A DNA stretch of 64,000 bases from Micromonospora sp. WMMA1947 (GTDB taxonomy: Bacteria; Actinomycetota; Actinomycetes; Mycobacteriales; Micromonosporaceae): positions 2,480,001 through 2,544,000 of the forward strand of contig NZ_CP114909.1 in the NCBI RefSeq assembly GCF_027497355.1, written 5' to 3'. The stretch's first letter is position 1; each line of letters starts with the position of its first letter. This document shows positions 40,916 to 49,124 of the stretch, piece after piece. The position numbers and the translations under genes are program-made. Under the pieces are notes generated by a model that was given only the letters and a program-made list of their open reading frames with translations, did not search any database and was not told where the DNA came from.

Positions 40916-42144
40916 GCAGCTCGGAGGAGCGGCGCGACGCGCGCTACGACGTACCGCTGGGTGTGCCGGACCCGGACGCGGAGCCGGCGCGGCGCAACGG
41001 GCACCGCCGGGTGACCGCGCCGTCCGCCCGCCCCGCGGCGGCAGCGGACCCGGTCGACGAGCCGGACACCTCCGCCGACGAGCCCGGCGCGGCGGCCGAG
41101 CCGGGCGTTCCGGGCCTGGCCACGCCCCACCAGCCGGTCAGGAAGACGGTCGCCAAGAAGGCCGTCGCAAAGAAGGCCGTCACCAAGAAGACGGTCGCCA
41201 AGAAGGCCGTCGCCAAGAAGGCGATGGCTGAGCCGACGGCCGGGAGCACGCCGGCCGGCGAGACGCAGAACCCCGCCGGGCCGGCGGTGGCCGACCGGCC
41301 GGGGGACCACTGGGACCGCAAGGTGGCCCAGGGGCTGGCGTTCCTGCGGCGTCGGCTCGCCGGTGACTACGAGGTCGACGAGTTCGGTTTCGACCCCGAC
41401 CTGACCGACGCCGTGGTCCACCCGCTGGTCCGGCTGCTCTATCGGGACTGGTTCCGCACCGAGGTCACCGGCATCGAGCACGTGCCCGACGTGGGGGCCG
41501 GTCTCGTCGTCGGCAACCACTCCGGCACCGTGGCGCTCGACGCGCTGATCCTCTCCACCGCGCTGCACGACCGGCACCCGGCGCACCGCTACCTGCGGCT
41601 GCTCGGCGCCGACCTGGTCTTCCGGATGCCCGTCGTGTCCGAGATAGCCCGCAAGACCGGCGGCACCGTCGCGTGCAGCCCGGACGCGGAACGGCTGCTG
41701 GGCAACGGGGAACTGGTGGGCGTGTTCCCGGAGGGCTTCAAGGGGGTCGGCAAGCTCTACTCCGACCGGTACAAGCTCCAGCGCTTCGGCCGGGGCGGGT
41801 TCGTCTCCGCCGCGCTGCGCACCGGTACGCCGATCGTGCCGGTGGCGATCGTCGGCGGCGAGGAGATCTATCCGATGCTCGCCGACATCAAGCCGCTGGC
41901 CCGGCTGCTCAAACTGCCGTACTTCCCGGTCACGCCGACGTTCCCCTGGCTCGGGCCGCTGGGCATGGTGCCGCTGCCGAGCAAGTGGCTGATCGAGTTC
42001 TGCCCGCCGATCCCGACCGCGCACCTGCGTGACTCCGCGGACGACCCGCTGGTGGTGTTCAACCTCGCCGACCAGGTGCGGGAGACGATCCAGCAGACGC
42101 TGCACAAGCTGCTCGAACGCCGCCCCGACCCGTTCGGTCCCTGA
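40912..42144 (+). CDS. PlsC-type acyltransferase with Lys-rich N-terminal repeats
   Basis: About 410 residues. The first 130 are disordered and contain six KKAVA-type pentads at about 77-106. The rest is a 1-acylglycerol-3-phosphate acyltransferase-like domain: the H-x4-D motif in VGNHSGTVALD (about 198-208), FPEGFKGVGK (about 268-277) that binds phosphate, and VPVAIVGGEE. It is the Rv0502 equivalent by order. The basic tail could bind membranes or nucleic acid. GTG 40912 overlaps the epimerase stop. Confidence 0.88.
   Translation: MSSSEERRDARYDVPLGVPDPDAEPARRNGHRRVTAPSARPAAAADPVDEPDTSADEPGAAAEPGVPGLATPHQPVRKTVAKKAVAKKAVTKKTVAKKAVAKKAMAEPTAGSTPAGETQNPAGPAVADRPGDHWDRKVAQGLAFLRRRLAGDYEVDEFGFDPDLTDAVVHPLVRLLYRDWFRTEVTGIEHVPDVGAGLVVGNHSGTVALDALILSTALHDRHPAHRYLRLLGADLVFRMPVVSEIARKTGGTVACSPDAERLLGNGELVGVFPEGFKGVGKLYSDRYKLQRFGRGGFVSAALRTGTPIVPVAIVGGEEIYPMLADIKPLARLLKLPYFPVTPTFPWLGPLGMVPLPSKWLIEFCPPIPTAHLRDSADDPLVVFNLADQVRETIQQTLHKLLERRPDPFGP
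41140..41229 (+). repeat. six 15-bp tandem coding repeats
   Basis: Six consecutive units of the AAGAAGGCCGTCGCC kind encode KKAVA or KKTVA in the acyltransferase N-terminus. Such units easily change number by slippage. Confidence 0.85.
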
Positions 42145-42150
42145 GCCGGT

Positions 42151-43029
42151 TCAGGCGTCGCGGTGGCGGCGCCGGTGCAGCGCCAGGCCGGCGGTGACCG
42201 CGCCGGCGAGCAGCCCGGCGGCCGCGGTGGAGGGCACGGCGATGCGCGCGGCCCGGCGCCCGGTGCGGAAGTCGCGCACGTCCCAGCCCCGCTCGCGGGC
42301 CTGCCGCAGCAGCGCCGGATCGGGGTTCACGGCCACCGCGCGGCCGACCGCGCACAGCATCGGCAGGTCGTTCGCCGAGTCGCTGTAGGCCGCGCAGCGG
42401 GACAGGTCAAGCCCTTCCACGGCGGCGAGCTGGGTGACCGCCTCGGCCTTCGCCGGACCGTGCATCAGGTCGCCGACCAGCCGCCCGGTGTACGCGCCGT
42501 CGACCACCTCGGCCACAGTGCCGATCGCACCGGTCAGGCCGAGCCGGGCCGCGATCACCCGGCCGATCTCCACCGGGGCGGCGCTGACCAGCCAGACCCG
42601 CTCGCCCGCGTCGAGGTGACGCTGCGCCAGGCGACGGGTGCCGGCCCAGATGCGCGGCGCCATCAGCTCGTCGAAGATCTCGTCGGCCAGGCGTTCCATG
42701 TCGTCGACGCGCCAGCCCTGGACGAAGGCGAGCGCGGCCTCCTTGGCCTGCGACATGTCGCCCGCGTGCTCGGTGGCGAGGAGCCGGAACCGCGCCTGCT
42801 GCCAGGCGAACCGGGCCAGGTCACCGGTGGTGAAGTACTTCCGGGCGGCCAGCCCGCGGGCGAACCAGTAGATCGAGGCGCCCTGCATCATCGTGTTGTC
42901 CACGTCGAAGAACGCAGCGGCGGTGGGATCGGGCGCGACTGTGGTCGCCGGTGCCGACGGGGTCTCCGACCAGCCCGCGGTGTGCCCGTGGGCGTCGGTG
43001 CTGACGGTCACCTTCCGGCTTCCGGCCAC
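42151..43029 (-). CDS. HAD-IB family phosphatase (SerB-like)
   Basis: About 292 residues. The HAD motifs are FFDVDNTMM (about 42-50, nucleophile Asp), WLVSAAPVEIG (motif II Ser), a Lys in GPAKAEAVTQL and YSDSANDLPML (motif III/IV). A C-terminal hydrophobic segment (PSTAAAGLLAGAVTAGLAL) and basic tail suggest membrane attachment. It is the Rv0505c (serB1) equivalent by position; whether it acts on phosphoserine is uncertain. GTG 43029 has GGGAGG 5 nt upstream. It converges with the acyltransferase gene, 6 nt apart. Confidence 0.88.
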   Translation of the reverse strand: MAGSRKVTVSTDAHGHTAGWSETPSAPATTVAPDPTAAAFFDVDNTMMQGASIYWFARGLAARKYFTTGDLARFAWQQARFRLLATEHAGDMSQAKEAALAFVQGWRVDDMERLADEIFDELMAPRIWAGTRRLAQRHLDAGERVWLVSAAPVEIGRVIAARLGLTGAIGTVAEVVDGAYTGRLVGDLMHGPAKAEAVTQLAAVEGLDLSRCAAYSDSANDLPMLCAVGRAVAVNPDPALLRQARERGWDVRDFRTGRRAARIAVPSTAAAGLLAGAVTAGLALHRRRHRDA

Positions 43030-43141
43030 GGCGACCTCCCTGCCTCGACGACGGCCCACGCACTCCGCGTCGAGCGTATCCGGCACGGTGTGACGGCCGG
43101 GTGTCCGCCGGGAGAAGTGTGGTGCGGTACGCGTCCGCCGC

Positions 43142-44011
43142 TCAGCGGTCGGCCGGGCAGGTGGCCGGAGCCGGCCCGAGCATGTCGCTGGCCTGCGGCG
43201 CGGGCAGCCCGCAGGCGATCGCCTCGCGGAGCGCGTCGGCGCGCTTGCCGGCCGCGTCGAGCAGGGCCAGCGAGCGGCGGGTGCGGTCCCGGTCGGCGTG
43301 GTCGGGCCGGTCCAGCAGGCCGCTGACCACCCGGCGCTGGCCGGCCAGGAACGTGTCCACCGCGTCCAGCGCCGCCGGGTCGGAGCGCTGCGCGGCGACG
43401 GTGGTCAGCAGGCGTACGCCCTGGCGGGTGTCCGCGTCCATGTCGTCGAGGACGGCGCTGAAGCCGAGCCGGTCGTCGCGGACCGAGGCAGCCTCGTCGA
43501 GGCGGGTGCGGGCGAAGGCGAGGAAGAGCTGCCCACGGCTGATGTCCGAGCTGGTGAGCGCGAGCTGGGCGCGCTCGGTGGAGCGCTTCATGCCGTACAG
43601 GGCGTCACCGGGCAGCGCGTTCTCGCTGGCGGCGGAGATGCCGGAGAGGGCGACCGCACCGGCGGCCACGCCGACCAGGATCGCGCCCCGGGCCCGCGCC
43701 CGGCGGCCGGTGATGGCGGGCAGCAGCGCGCCGCGTACCCCGCTCGTCGTGGTGGCCTTGGCCGGCGTCCCGACGCCCTCGCGTTCGGCGGTGGCCACGA
43801 GCATCGCCCGCAGGCCGGTACGGAACTCGGCGTCCACCTCGACGTCGGGCCGCTCGGCGGTGAGCCGGCGGCTCACCTCGACGAGCGCGGTGAGTTCACC
43901 GTCCGCCTTGGACCGGACGTGGTGCCGGCGTCCGCCGTTGGCCTCGTCGAGGAGTTGCGCGAAGCGCTCGGCTCGCCGACGGGAGAAGAGGTCGCTGTCC
44001 ACCGCGGGCAC
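43142..44011 (-). CDS. DUF5667 membrane protein, candidate anti-sigma partner
   Basis: This 289-residue protein has a cytoplasmic N-terminal part (about 1-100), one membrane helix (GAILVGVAAGAVALSGISAA, about 107-126) and an extracytoplasmic DUF5667 domain starting SENALPGDALYGMKRSTERAQLAL. It is encoded directly downstream of a BldN-like sigma factor, where Streptomyces has the anti-sigma factor RsbN, so it is the likely regulator of that sigma factor. GTG 44011 follows GAGAGGGG. The 276-bp gap to the sigma gene shows no other gene. Confidence 0.75.
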   Translation of the reverse strand: MPAVDSDLFSRRRAERFAQLLDEANGGRRHHVRSKADGELTALVEVSRRLTAERPDVEVDAEFRTGLRAMLVATAEREGVGTPAKATTTSGVRGALLPAITGRRARARGAILVGVAAGAVALSGISAASENALPGDALYGMKRSTERAQLALTSSDISRGQLFLAFARTRLDEAASVRDDRLGFSAVLDDMDADTRQGVRLLTTVAAQRSDPAALDAVDTFLAGQRRVVSGLLDRPDHADRDRTRRSLALLDAAGKRADALREAIACGLPAPQASDMLGPAPATCPADR

Positions 44012-44287
44012 CCCCTCTCGCTGGTCACGGCCGGGCGGCCGTCGTCGTCACCAGCGACCGGTGGCAGCGTGTGGCCCAGGGCCGACCGGAGCGGCCGACC
44101 TGACCCGCCGGACCGGGTGGCCCGGGGGACGCCGGGACAACCACTGGTCGCACCCGGAGAAACGGACCGCGCCGGTCGCCGGTTACGGCTGGGGCGGCGG
44201 CGAAATCACCGGGAGTGAGGGGCGGGCGGGGGTACGTCGGGCATGCGACACCGTCCGGCGTGCGTGCGCCGGCCGGGTCGGGATCGG

Positions 44288-45259
44288 TCAGGAGTGGAAG
44301 CCGTCGGGCAGCAGCCGGGCCAGCGCCCGGACGGCGCGGTACTGCAGAGCCTTGATGGCGCCCTCGTTCTTGCCCATGGCGCGGGCCGTCTCGGCCACCG
44401 AGAAGCCCTGGAGGAACCGCAGCACGATGCACTCCTGCTGCTCCGGGTTGAGCTGCTTGACGGCGGTGAGCAGGGCGACGTTCGTGATGTGCTCCACCAC
44501 CGCCGCCTCGGGGCTGCCCTCCGGCCCGCGGTCCTCCCGGTCGGCGTCCAGGACGTCACCGGTGGTGACCTCCAGCCGGTAGCGCCCGGACTTGAAGTGG
44601 TCGGCGACCAGGTTGCGGGCGATGGTGACCAGCCAGGCGCCGAGGTCGCGCCCCTGCCAGGTGAAGCTGCCGATCCGCTTGAGCGCCCGCAGGAACGTGT
44701 CGGAGGTGAGGTCCTCGGCGAGCTGGCGGTTGCCGACCCGGAAGTAGACGAACCGGAAGACGGTGTCCACGTACCGGTCGTAGATCAGCCCGAACGCCTC
44801 GGACTCGCCGGCCTGCGCGCGCTCGACCAGCGTCCACACCTCGGTGGCCGGGTCGGACGGGTCGGGGCGGCTGGGGAAGCCGGTGGCGGGCGCGGCGGCC
44901 GGTACGGCGGGCAGGACGGCGGTGTCGCCGGTGGTCACCGCCGGCAGGATCGCGGTCTCGGCGGCGGACGGCTCACCACCGGTCGCCGTGTCGCCGCGCC
45001 GCGCCTGGGCGGGCATGGTCGGGCGGGTCGGGCTGCCCAGTCGGCCGGTCGCGGGCTTCGCGTTGCCCCCGGGAGTCGCGGGGCGGGGCGGCGCCTCGTT
45101 CGTGTGGTGCGCGCGGCTGCGTACCCGTCGCCCGTCGCCGCGTACCGCGAGCTGGCCGTCGGTGCCCCGGGTGCCCGGGTCCGCGCGCTCGTTGAGCGGG
45201 TTGCGCTGGGTCGGGCCGGTGACGCCGGCCGGTCGTTCGGCGTAACCGAAGGTGGTCAC
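44288..45259 (-). CDS. ECF sigma factor, BldN-like
   Basis: About 323 residues. The C-terminal 190 form the sigma domains: region 2 (EAFGLIYDRYVDTVFRFVYF; NRQLAEDLTSDTFLRALKRI) and region 4 (LLTAVKQLNPEQQECIVLRF; SVAETARAMGKNEGAIKALQYRAVRAL). The first 130 residues are a Pro/Arg/Thr-rich extension. BldN of Streptomyces, which governs aerial development, is also made with an N-terminal extension and sits near rex and the hem genes. GTG 45259 overlaps a coupled 51-codon frame and has GGGGAGG 4 nt upstream; the longer frame reaches 45445. Confidence 0.86.
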   Translation of the reverse strand: MTTFGYAERPAGVTGPTQRNPLNERADPGTRGTDGQLAVRGDGRRVRSRAHHTNEAPPRPATPGGNAKPATGRLGSPTRPTMPAQARRGDTATGGEPSAAETAILPAVTTGDTAVLPAVPAAAPATGFPSRPDPSDPATEVWTLVERAQAGESEAFGLIYDRYVDTVFRFVYFRVGNRQLAEDLTSDTFLRALKRIGSFTWQGRDLGAWLVTIARNLVADHFKSGRYRLEVTTGDVLDADREDRGPEGSPEAAVVEHITNVALLTAVKQLNPEQQECIVLRFLQGFSVAETARAMGKNEGAIKALQYRAVRALARLLPDGFHS

Positions 45260-45411
45260 CGCGCCTCCCCGGGCCGGACGGACAGTGACCGCGCCGCGCG
45301 CCGTAATGGCGCCGGTGGACCGGGTGGGACCCGGTCGGGCACGGCCGGGTCGGGACGTGCCGACGGGCGGCAGATCCCCTTGAGGTGCTGGTCCAATGCG
45401 CTCACGGGCAC
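45256..45411 (-). CDS. 51-residue ORF coupled to the sigma factor
   Basis: Read on the minus strand from GTG 45411, this frame encodes VPVSALDQHLKGICRPSARP and ends in SVRPGEAR. A strong ribosome binding site (GAGGAGG) lies 5 nt upstream, better than that of the sigma gene itself. Its TGA overlaps the sigma GTG in a GTGA junction. It could be a leader peptide that gates translation of the sigma factor, a small regulator, or chance. No family is recognised. Confidence 0.4.
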   Translation of the reverse strand: MPVSALDQHLKGICRPSARPDPAVPDRVPPGPPAPLRRAARSLSVRPGEAR

Positions 45412-45445
45412 GGGGGCCTCCTCGGGCTGAGGGGTGTCGACTCAC

Positions 45446-45820
45446 GGCAAATGGGGTGAGCCGACCCGAGTGATGATAGGGCCAACGTCACCCACGCGTG
45501 GCAAGTCCGTTACACAGAGCGGAAGTATTTCCCGCCAGGTCGCACACATGGCGGACCGGTTGTCCGTCGCGTGTGGTTGACTTTCGCGCCGGAACCTGTT
45601 CCGCAGTGGAAAGTCCTGGTCGGAGCCGATTTTCTTTTCGCTCGGCGTGTCGCGGAGACGGTGCGGCCGAGTCACTTCGGGCTGCCCGCGCGGACACCGG
45701 TGGAGATCCTCATCCCGTGGCTAGGAATCCCACCCTACGGCAATTGCAGTCCCGTGCGGCGGACCCGGCGCCGTGTCCGGGCATGGCCCGGCGGACGCCG
45801 CTGTGCCAGACTCAGCCACC
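45446..45820. other. divergent intergenic region, sigma operon / acyl-CoA ligase
   Basis: About 370 bp without a clear gene. It contains an imperfect dyad (45543-45556 with 45562-45575, 11 of 14 paired, core CACAC...GTGTG) that may bind a regulator, and a CAGACT hexamer 8 nt before GTG 45821. Confidence 0.4.
45473..45478 (-). promoter_or_regulatory. candidate -10 element of the sigma operon
   Basis: TATCAT on the minus strand lies about 60 nt before the 51-codon ORF. No clear -35 accompanies it. Confidence 0.35.
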
Positions 45821-47446
45821 GTGCAGGACGCCGCCGAAAGCTCCGCGCCGAACCTCGCCGACCGGCTCCGCCACGCCGCCGCGCAGCGGGGCGACCGGGC
45901 CGCGCTGCACTGGCGCGACCGGACGCTGACCTGGTCCGAGCTGGACGACGCGGCCACCGCCACCGCCCGCGCGCTGCTCGCCGACGCGCCACCTGCCGAC
46001 GGCGGCCACCCGCCCCGGGTGGCGATCGCGTTCGGCAACACCCCGGACTTCGTGGTCACCTACCTCGCCGCGCTCCGGGCCGGCCTGGTGGCCGTACCGG
46101 TCAACCCGGCGCTGACCGCCCGTGAGCTGCGGCACGTGCTCACCGACTCCGGCGCGACGGTGCTGGTCGGCGCGCCCGAGGTGACCGCCCGGGTGGACCG
46201 CGCCGAGCTGCCCGCACTACGCGCCGTGCACACCGCGCCGCCGGTGACCGGCGCCGCCGGGCCGGACGGGTTCCCGGCCCGCGCCGGCGACGACCTCGCC
46301 GTCCTGCTCTACACCTCCGGCACCGAGGGGCGGCCCAAGGGCGCGATGCTGTCGCACCGGGCCCTCGCCGCCAACCACGACCAGGTCGACCGCATCGAAC
46401 CACCCGTGGTCGGCGCCGACGACGTCGTGCTGCTCGCCCTACCGCTGTTCCACGCGTACGGGCTGAACTCCGTGCTCGGCGCCGTCGTGCGGCACGGCGC
46501 GACAGGTGTGCTCGTCGACGAGATCGGCCCGGCCGGAGCGCTGGACGAGATCGCCCGGCACCGGGTCACCGTGCTGGTCGGCGTACCGTCGATGTTCCTG
46601 ACCTGGACCGAGGCGGACCGGGACCCGGCCGCGGCGCTGGCCTCGGTGCGCGTCGCGGTGTGCGGCGCGGCGCCGCTGCCCCTCGCGGCCGGCGCGCGCT
46701 TCACCGAGCTGACCGGGCACCCGGTGCACGTCGGCTACGGGCTCACCGAGACCGCGCCGGTGCTCACCTCGACGCTCGTCGGCGGCGAGCCGAAACCCGG
46801 GTCGATCGGCCGCCCGCTGCCCGGCGTCGGGCTGCGTCTGGTCGGCTCCGACGGCACCGAGCTGTGGCGCGACGGGGCACCCGCCGACGCCCCCGACGAG
46901 GACGAGATGGACCTCTCCGACGATCCGGCCGGCACCGACCCCGGACAGATCGTGGTACGCGGACCGAACCTGTTCGCCGGTTACTGGCCGGACGGGCGGG
47001 GCGGGCCGGACCCGGACGGCTGGTGGGGCACCGGCGACGTGGCGTACGCCGACGACGACGGCGACCTGTTCCTGGTCGACCGGCTCGGCGAGCTGATCCT
47101 CGTCAACGGCTTCAACGTCTACCCGCACGAGGTGGAGCTGGTGCTCCAGGCGCACCCCGGCGTGGCCGAGTCGGCGGTCCTCGGCGTGCCGCACCCGCGG
47201 ACCGGCGAGACTGTGCGGGCGTACGTGGTCCGGGCCGCCGGCTCGTCGGTGACGGCGGAGGAGCTGCTCGCCCACTGCGCGCGTAACCTGGCCCGGTTCA
47301 AGTGCCCGACCGACGTCGAGTTCGTCGACAGCCTGCCGTACTCGGCGATCGGGAAGGTCCGCAAGACCGAGCTGCGCCCGGCACCCGTGGTGCCGTCGCC
47401 GGCGCCGCCGACCGAGATCCGCACGGAGGTACCCGATGTCCAGTGA
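45821..47446 (+). CDS. acyl-CoA synthetase / AMP-binding ligase
   Basis: About 541 residues. It has the adenylate-forming core: LLYTSGTEGRPKGAMLSHR (P loop), LPLFHAYGLNSVLGA, YGLTETAPVLTST, GWWGTGDVAYADDDGDLFLVD and the C-terminal Lys in YSAIGKVRKTEL. It activates a carboxylic acid, probably a fatty acid, to acyl-AMP and then acyl-CoA. An acidic insertion (DAPDEDEMDLSDD) near residue 375 is unusual. GTG 45821 is preferred, 8 nt after CAGACT; GTG 45773 is the alternative. The stop overlaps the glutaredoxin-like gene. Confidence 0.88.
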   Translation: MQDAAESSAPNLADRLRHAAAQRGDRAALHWRDRTLTWSELDDAATATARALLADAPPADGGHPPRVAIAFGNTPDFVVTYLAALRAGLVAVPVNPALTARELRHVLTDSGATVLVGAPEVTARVDRAELPALRAVHTAPPVTGAAGPDGFPARAGDDLAVLLYTSGTEGRPKGAMLSHRALAANHDQVDRIEPPVVGADDVVLLALPLFHAYGLNSVLGAVVRHGATGVLVDEIGPAGALDEIARHRVTVLVGVPSMFLTWTEADRDPAAALASVRVAVCGAAPLPLAAGARFTELTGHPVHVGYGLTETAPVLTSTLVGGEPKPGSIGRPLPGVGLRLVGSDGTELWRDGAPADAPDEDEMDLSDDPAGTDPGQIVVRGPNLFAGYWPDGRGGPDPDGWWGTGDVAYADDDGDLFLVDRLGELILVNGFNVYPHEVELVLQAHPGVAESAVLGVPHPRTGETVRAYVVRAAGSSVTAEELLAHCARNLARFKCPTDVEFVDSLPYSAIGKVRKTELRPAPVVPSPAPPTEIRTEVPDVQ

Positions 47447-47690
47447 CCCGAGGCTCATCCTGATCACGCGGCCCGGCTGCCACCTGTGCGACGACGCGAA
47501 GGCCGCGCTCGACCGGGTGGTGGCGGTCACCGGCGACCGGTGGGTGGAGCGCGACGTCACCGGCGACGTGGAGATGGAGCGCGACTACGGCGACCGGCTG
47601 CCGGTCGTCCTGCTCGACGGCAAGGAGCACGGCTACTGGCGGGTCGAGGAGGACCGGCTGCTGCGCGATCTGACCACGCCGCAGCTCTAG
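47436..47690 (+). CDS. glutaredoxin-like thioredoxin-fold protein
   Basis: The 84-residue protein has a redox-type CHLC motif at the N-terminal helix (TRPGCHLCDDAKAAL, about 12-26) and the cis-Pro strand RLPVVLLDGKEHGYWRV. It belongs to the glutaredoxin-like DUF836 group and corresponds to Rv0508, which also lies just upstream of the hem genes. It probably reduces disulfides in the cytoplasm, perhaps with mycothiol. It overlaps the ligase gene by 11 nt. Confidence 0.88.
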   Translation: MSSDPRLILITRPGCHLCDDAKAALDRVVAVTGDRWVERDVTGDVEMERDYGDRLPVVLLDGKEHGYWRVEEDRLLRDLTTPQL

Positions 47691-47693
47691 CCT

Positions 47694-47699
47694 TAGAGT
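47694..47699 (+). promoter_or_regulatory. -10 element of leaderless HAD gene
   Basis: TAGAGT lies 6 nt before the GTG at 47706. Confidence 0.58.
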
Positions 47700-47705
47700 G
47701 CTCGG

Positions 47706-48356
47706 GTGACGGGTATGCGACGCCACCTCGTGTGGGACTGGAACGGAACGCTCCTCGACGACCTCGACCTGGTGGTCCAGGCCACGAACGTCGCCTTCGC
47801 CAGCGCCGGCGGGCCGGCGGTCACCGCCGCCGAGCACCGGGTCCGCTTCCGGCGGCCGATCGCCGACTACTACGCCGAGATGCTCGGCCGGGCCGTGGAC
47901 GCCGAGGCGTTCGGGACGCTGGACCGCGTGTTCCACGACGCGTACCGGGCCGGTCTGACCACCTGCGCCCTGGCCGCCGACGCCACCACCGCCATCGAGT
48001 CCTGGGAGGGCAGCCAGTCGCTGCTGTCCATGTGGTTCCACGACGAGCTGGTGCCGACCGTGCACACGTACGGGCTGACGCCGCACTTCCGCCGGGTGGA
48101 CGGGCTGCGCGCCACCGTCGGCGGCGGGCACAAGGCCGAGTGGCTGGAGAAGCACCTGGCCGAGCTGGGGCTGGGCGGGCACGAGGTGGTGCTGATCGGT
48201 GACTCGCTCGACGACGCCGACGCGGCCGCCTCGGTCGGCGCCCGCTGCGTCCTCTACACCGGCGGCCTGTCCGACCCGGACCGGCTGCGCGGCAGCGGCC
48301 ACCCGGCCGCCGACACGCTCACCGAGGCGGTGACGCTGGCCCGCACGCTGCCCTGA
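47706..48356 (+). CDS. HAD-superfamily hydrolase
   Basis: The 216-residue protein has HAD motif I LVWDWNGTLLDD (Asp 10 and Asp 12 area), a helical cap (about 20-90), and motifs III/IV GHKAEWLEKHL and VVLIGDSLDDADAAASVGARCVL. It resembles phosphoglycolate phosphatase-type enzymes; the substrate is unknown. GTG 47706 is leaderless-like; an in-frame ATG at 47715 is an alternative. It converges with the response regulator gene 9 nt away. Confidence 0.88.
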   Translation: MTGMRRHLVWDWNGTLLDDLDLVVQATNVAFASAGGPAVTAAEHRVRFRRPIADYYAEMLGRAVDAEAFGTLDRVFHDAYRAGLTTCALAADATTAIESWEGSQSLLSMWFHDELVPTVHTYGLTPHFRRVDGLRATVGGGHKAEWLEKHLAELGLGGHEVVLIGDSLDDADAAASVGARCVLYTGGLSDPDRLRGSGHPAADTLTEAVTLARTLP

Positions 48357-48365
48357 CCGGCCCGG

Positions 48366-49022
48366 TCAGGCGCGCAGGTGGGCCAGGACGGCCAGGACGC
48401 GACGGTGGTGGGTGGTCGCATCAGGGGGCAGGTCCAGCTTGGTGAAGATGTTGCGGACGTGCTTCTCGACCGCGCCGTCACTGACGACGAGCGCCCGGGC
48501 GATGGCGATGTTCGAGCGGCCCTCGGCCATCAGCGCCAGCACCTCGCGCTCGCGCGGGGTCAGCGACGCCAGCGGGTCGTCGCGCCGCCGCCTGACCAGC
48601 AACTGGCTGATCACCTCCGGGTCGAGCACGGTGCCGCCGGCGGCCACCCGGGCCAGGCCGTCCAGGAACTCGTCGATCGCGGCGACCCGGTCCTTGAGCA
48701 GGTAGCCGATGCCGCCGCCGGCGCCGCCCGCGGTGTCCAGCAGGTCGTCGGCGTACGACACCTCGACGTACTGGGACAGCACCAGGACCGGCGTACCCGG
48801 CACCCGGCGGCGGGCCTCCACCGCGGCGCGCAGTCCCTCGTCGGTGTGTGACGGCGGCATCCGCACGTCCACCACCGAGACGTCGGGCCGGTGCGCCACC
48901 ACCGCCTCGACCAGCGCGTCACCGTCGCCGACGGCCGCCACCACCTCGTGCCCGTACTCGGTCAGCAGCCGGACCAGCCCCTCCCGGAGCAGTACGGCGT
49001 CGTCCGCGATCACCACCCGCAT
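48366..49022 (-). CDS. NarL-type response regulator (LuxR HTH)
   Basis: This 218-residue regulator has a receiver domain (VVIADDAVLLREGL; phosphorylated Asp in DVSVVDVRMPPSHTDEGL near residue 54; Lys in YLLKDRVA) and a C-terminal LuxR helix-turn-helix (LTPREREVLALMAEGRSNIAIARALVVSDG, then VEKHVRNIFTKL). It is paired with the kinase encoded 102 nt upstream. ATG 49022 begins the receiver at once; the longer frame adds a Pro/Gly-rich stretch that looks non-coding. Confidence 0.93.
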   Translation of the reverse strand: MRVVIADDAVLLREGLVRLLTEYGHEVVAAVGDGDALVEAVVAHRPDVSVVDVRMPPSHTDEGLRAAVEARRRVPGTPVLVLSQYVEVSYADDLLDTAGGAGGGIGYLLKDRVAAIDEFLDGLARVAAGGTVLDPEVISQLLVRRRRDDPLASLTPREREVLALMAEGRSNIAIARALVVSDGAVEKHVRNIFTKLDLPPDATTHHRRVLAVLAHLRA

Positions 49023-49124
49023 GGGTCCGGTGTCTATCACGCCCGGACCCGGCGCCGGCCCGGCGGCCCGGATGCCGGGCACGCCACGCGCTCGCGCGAC
49101 GGCCCGGAGTCCGGGCGGGCCGGG

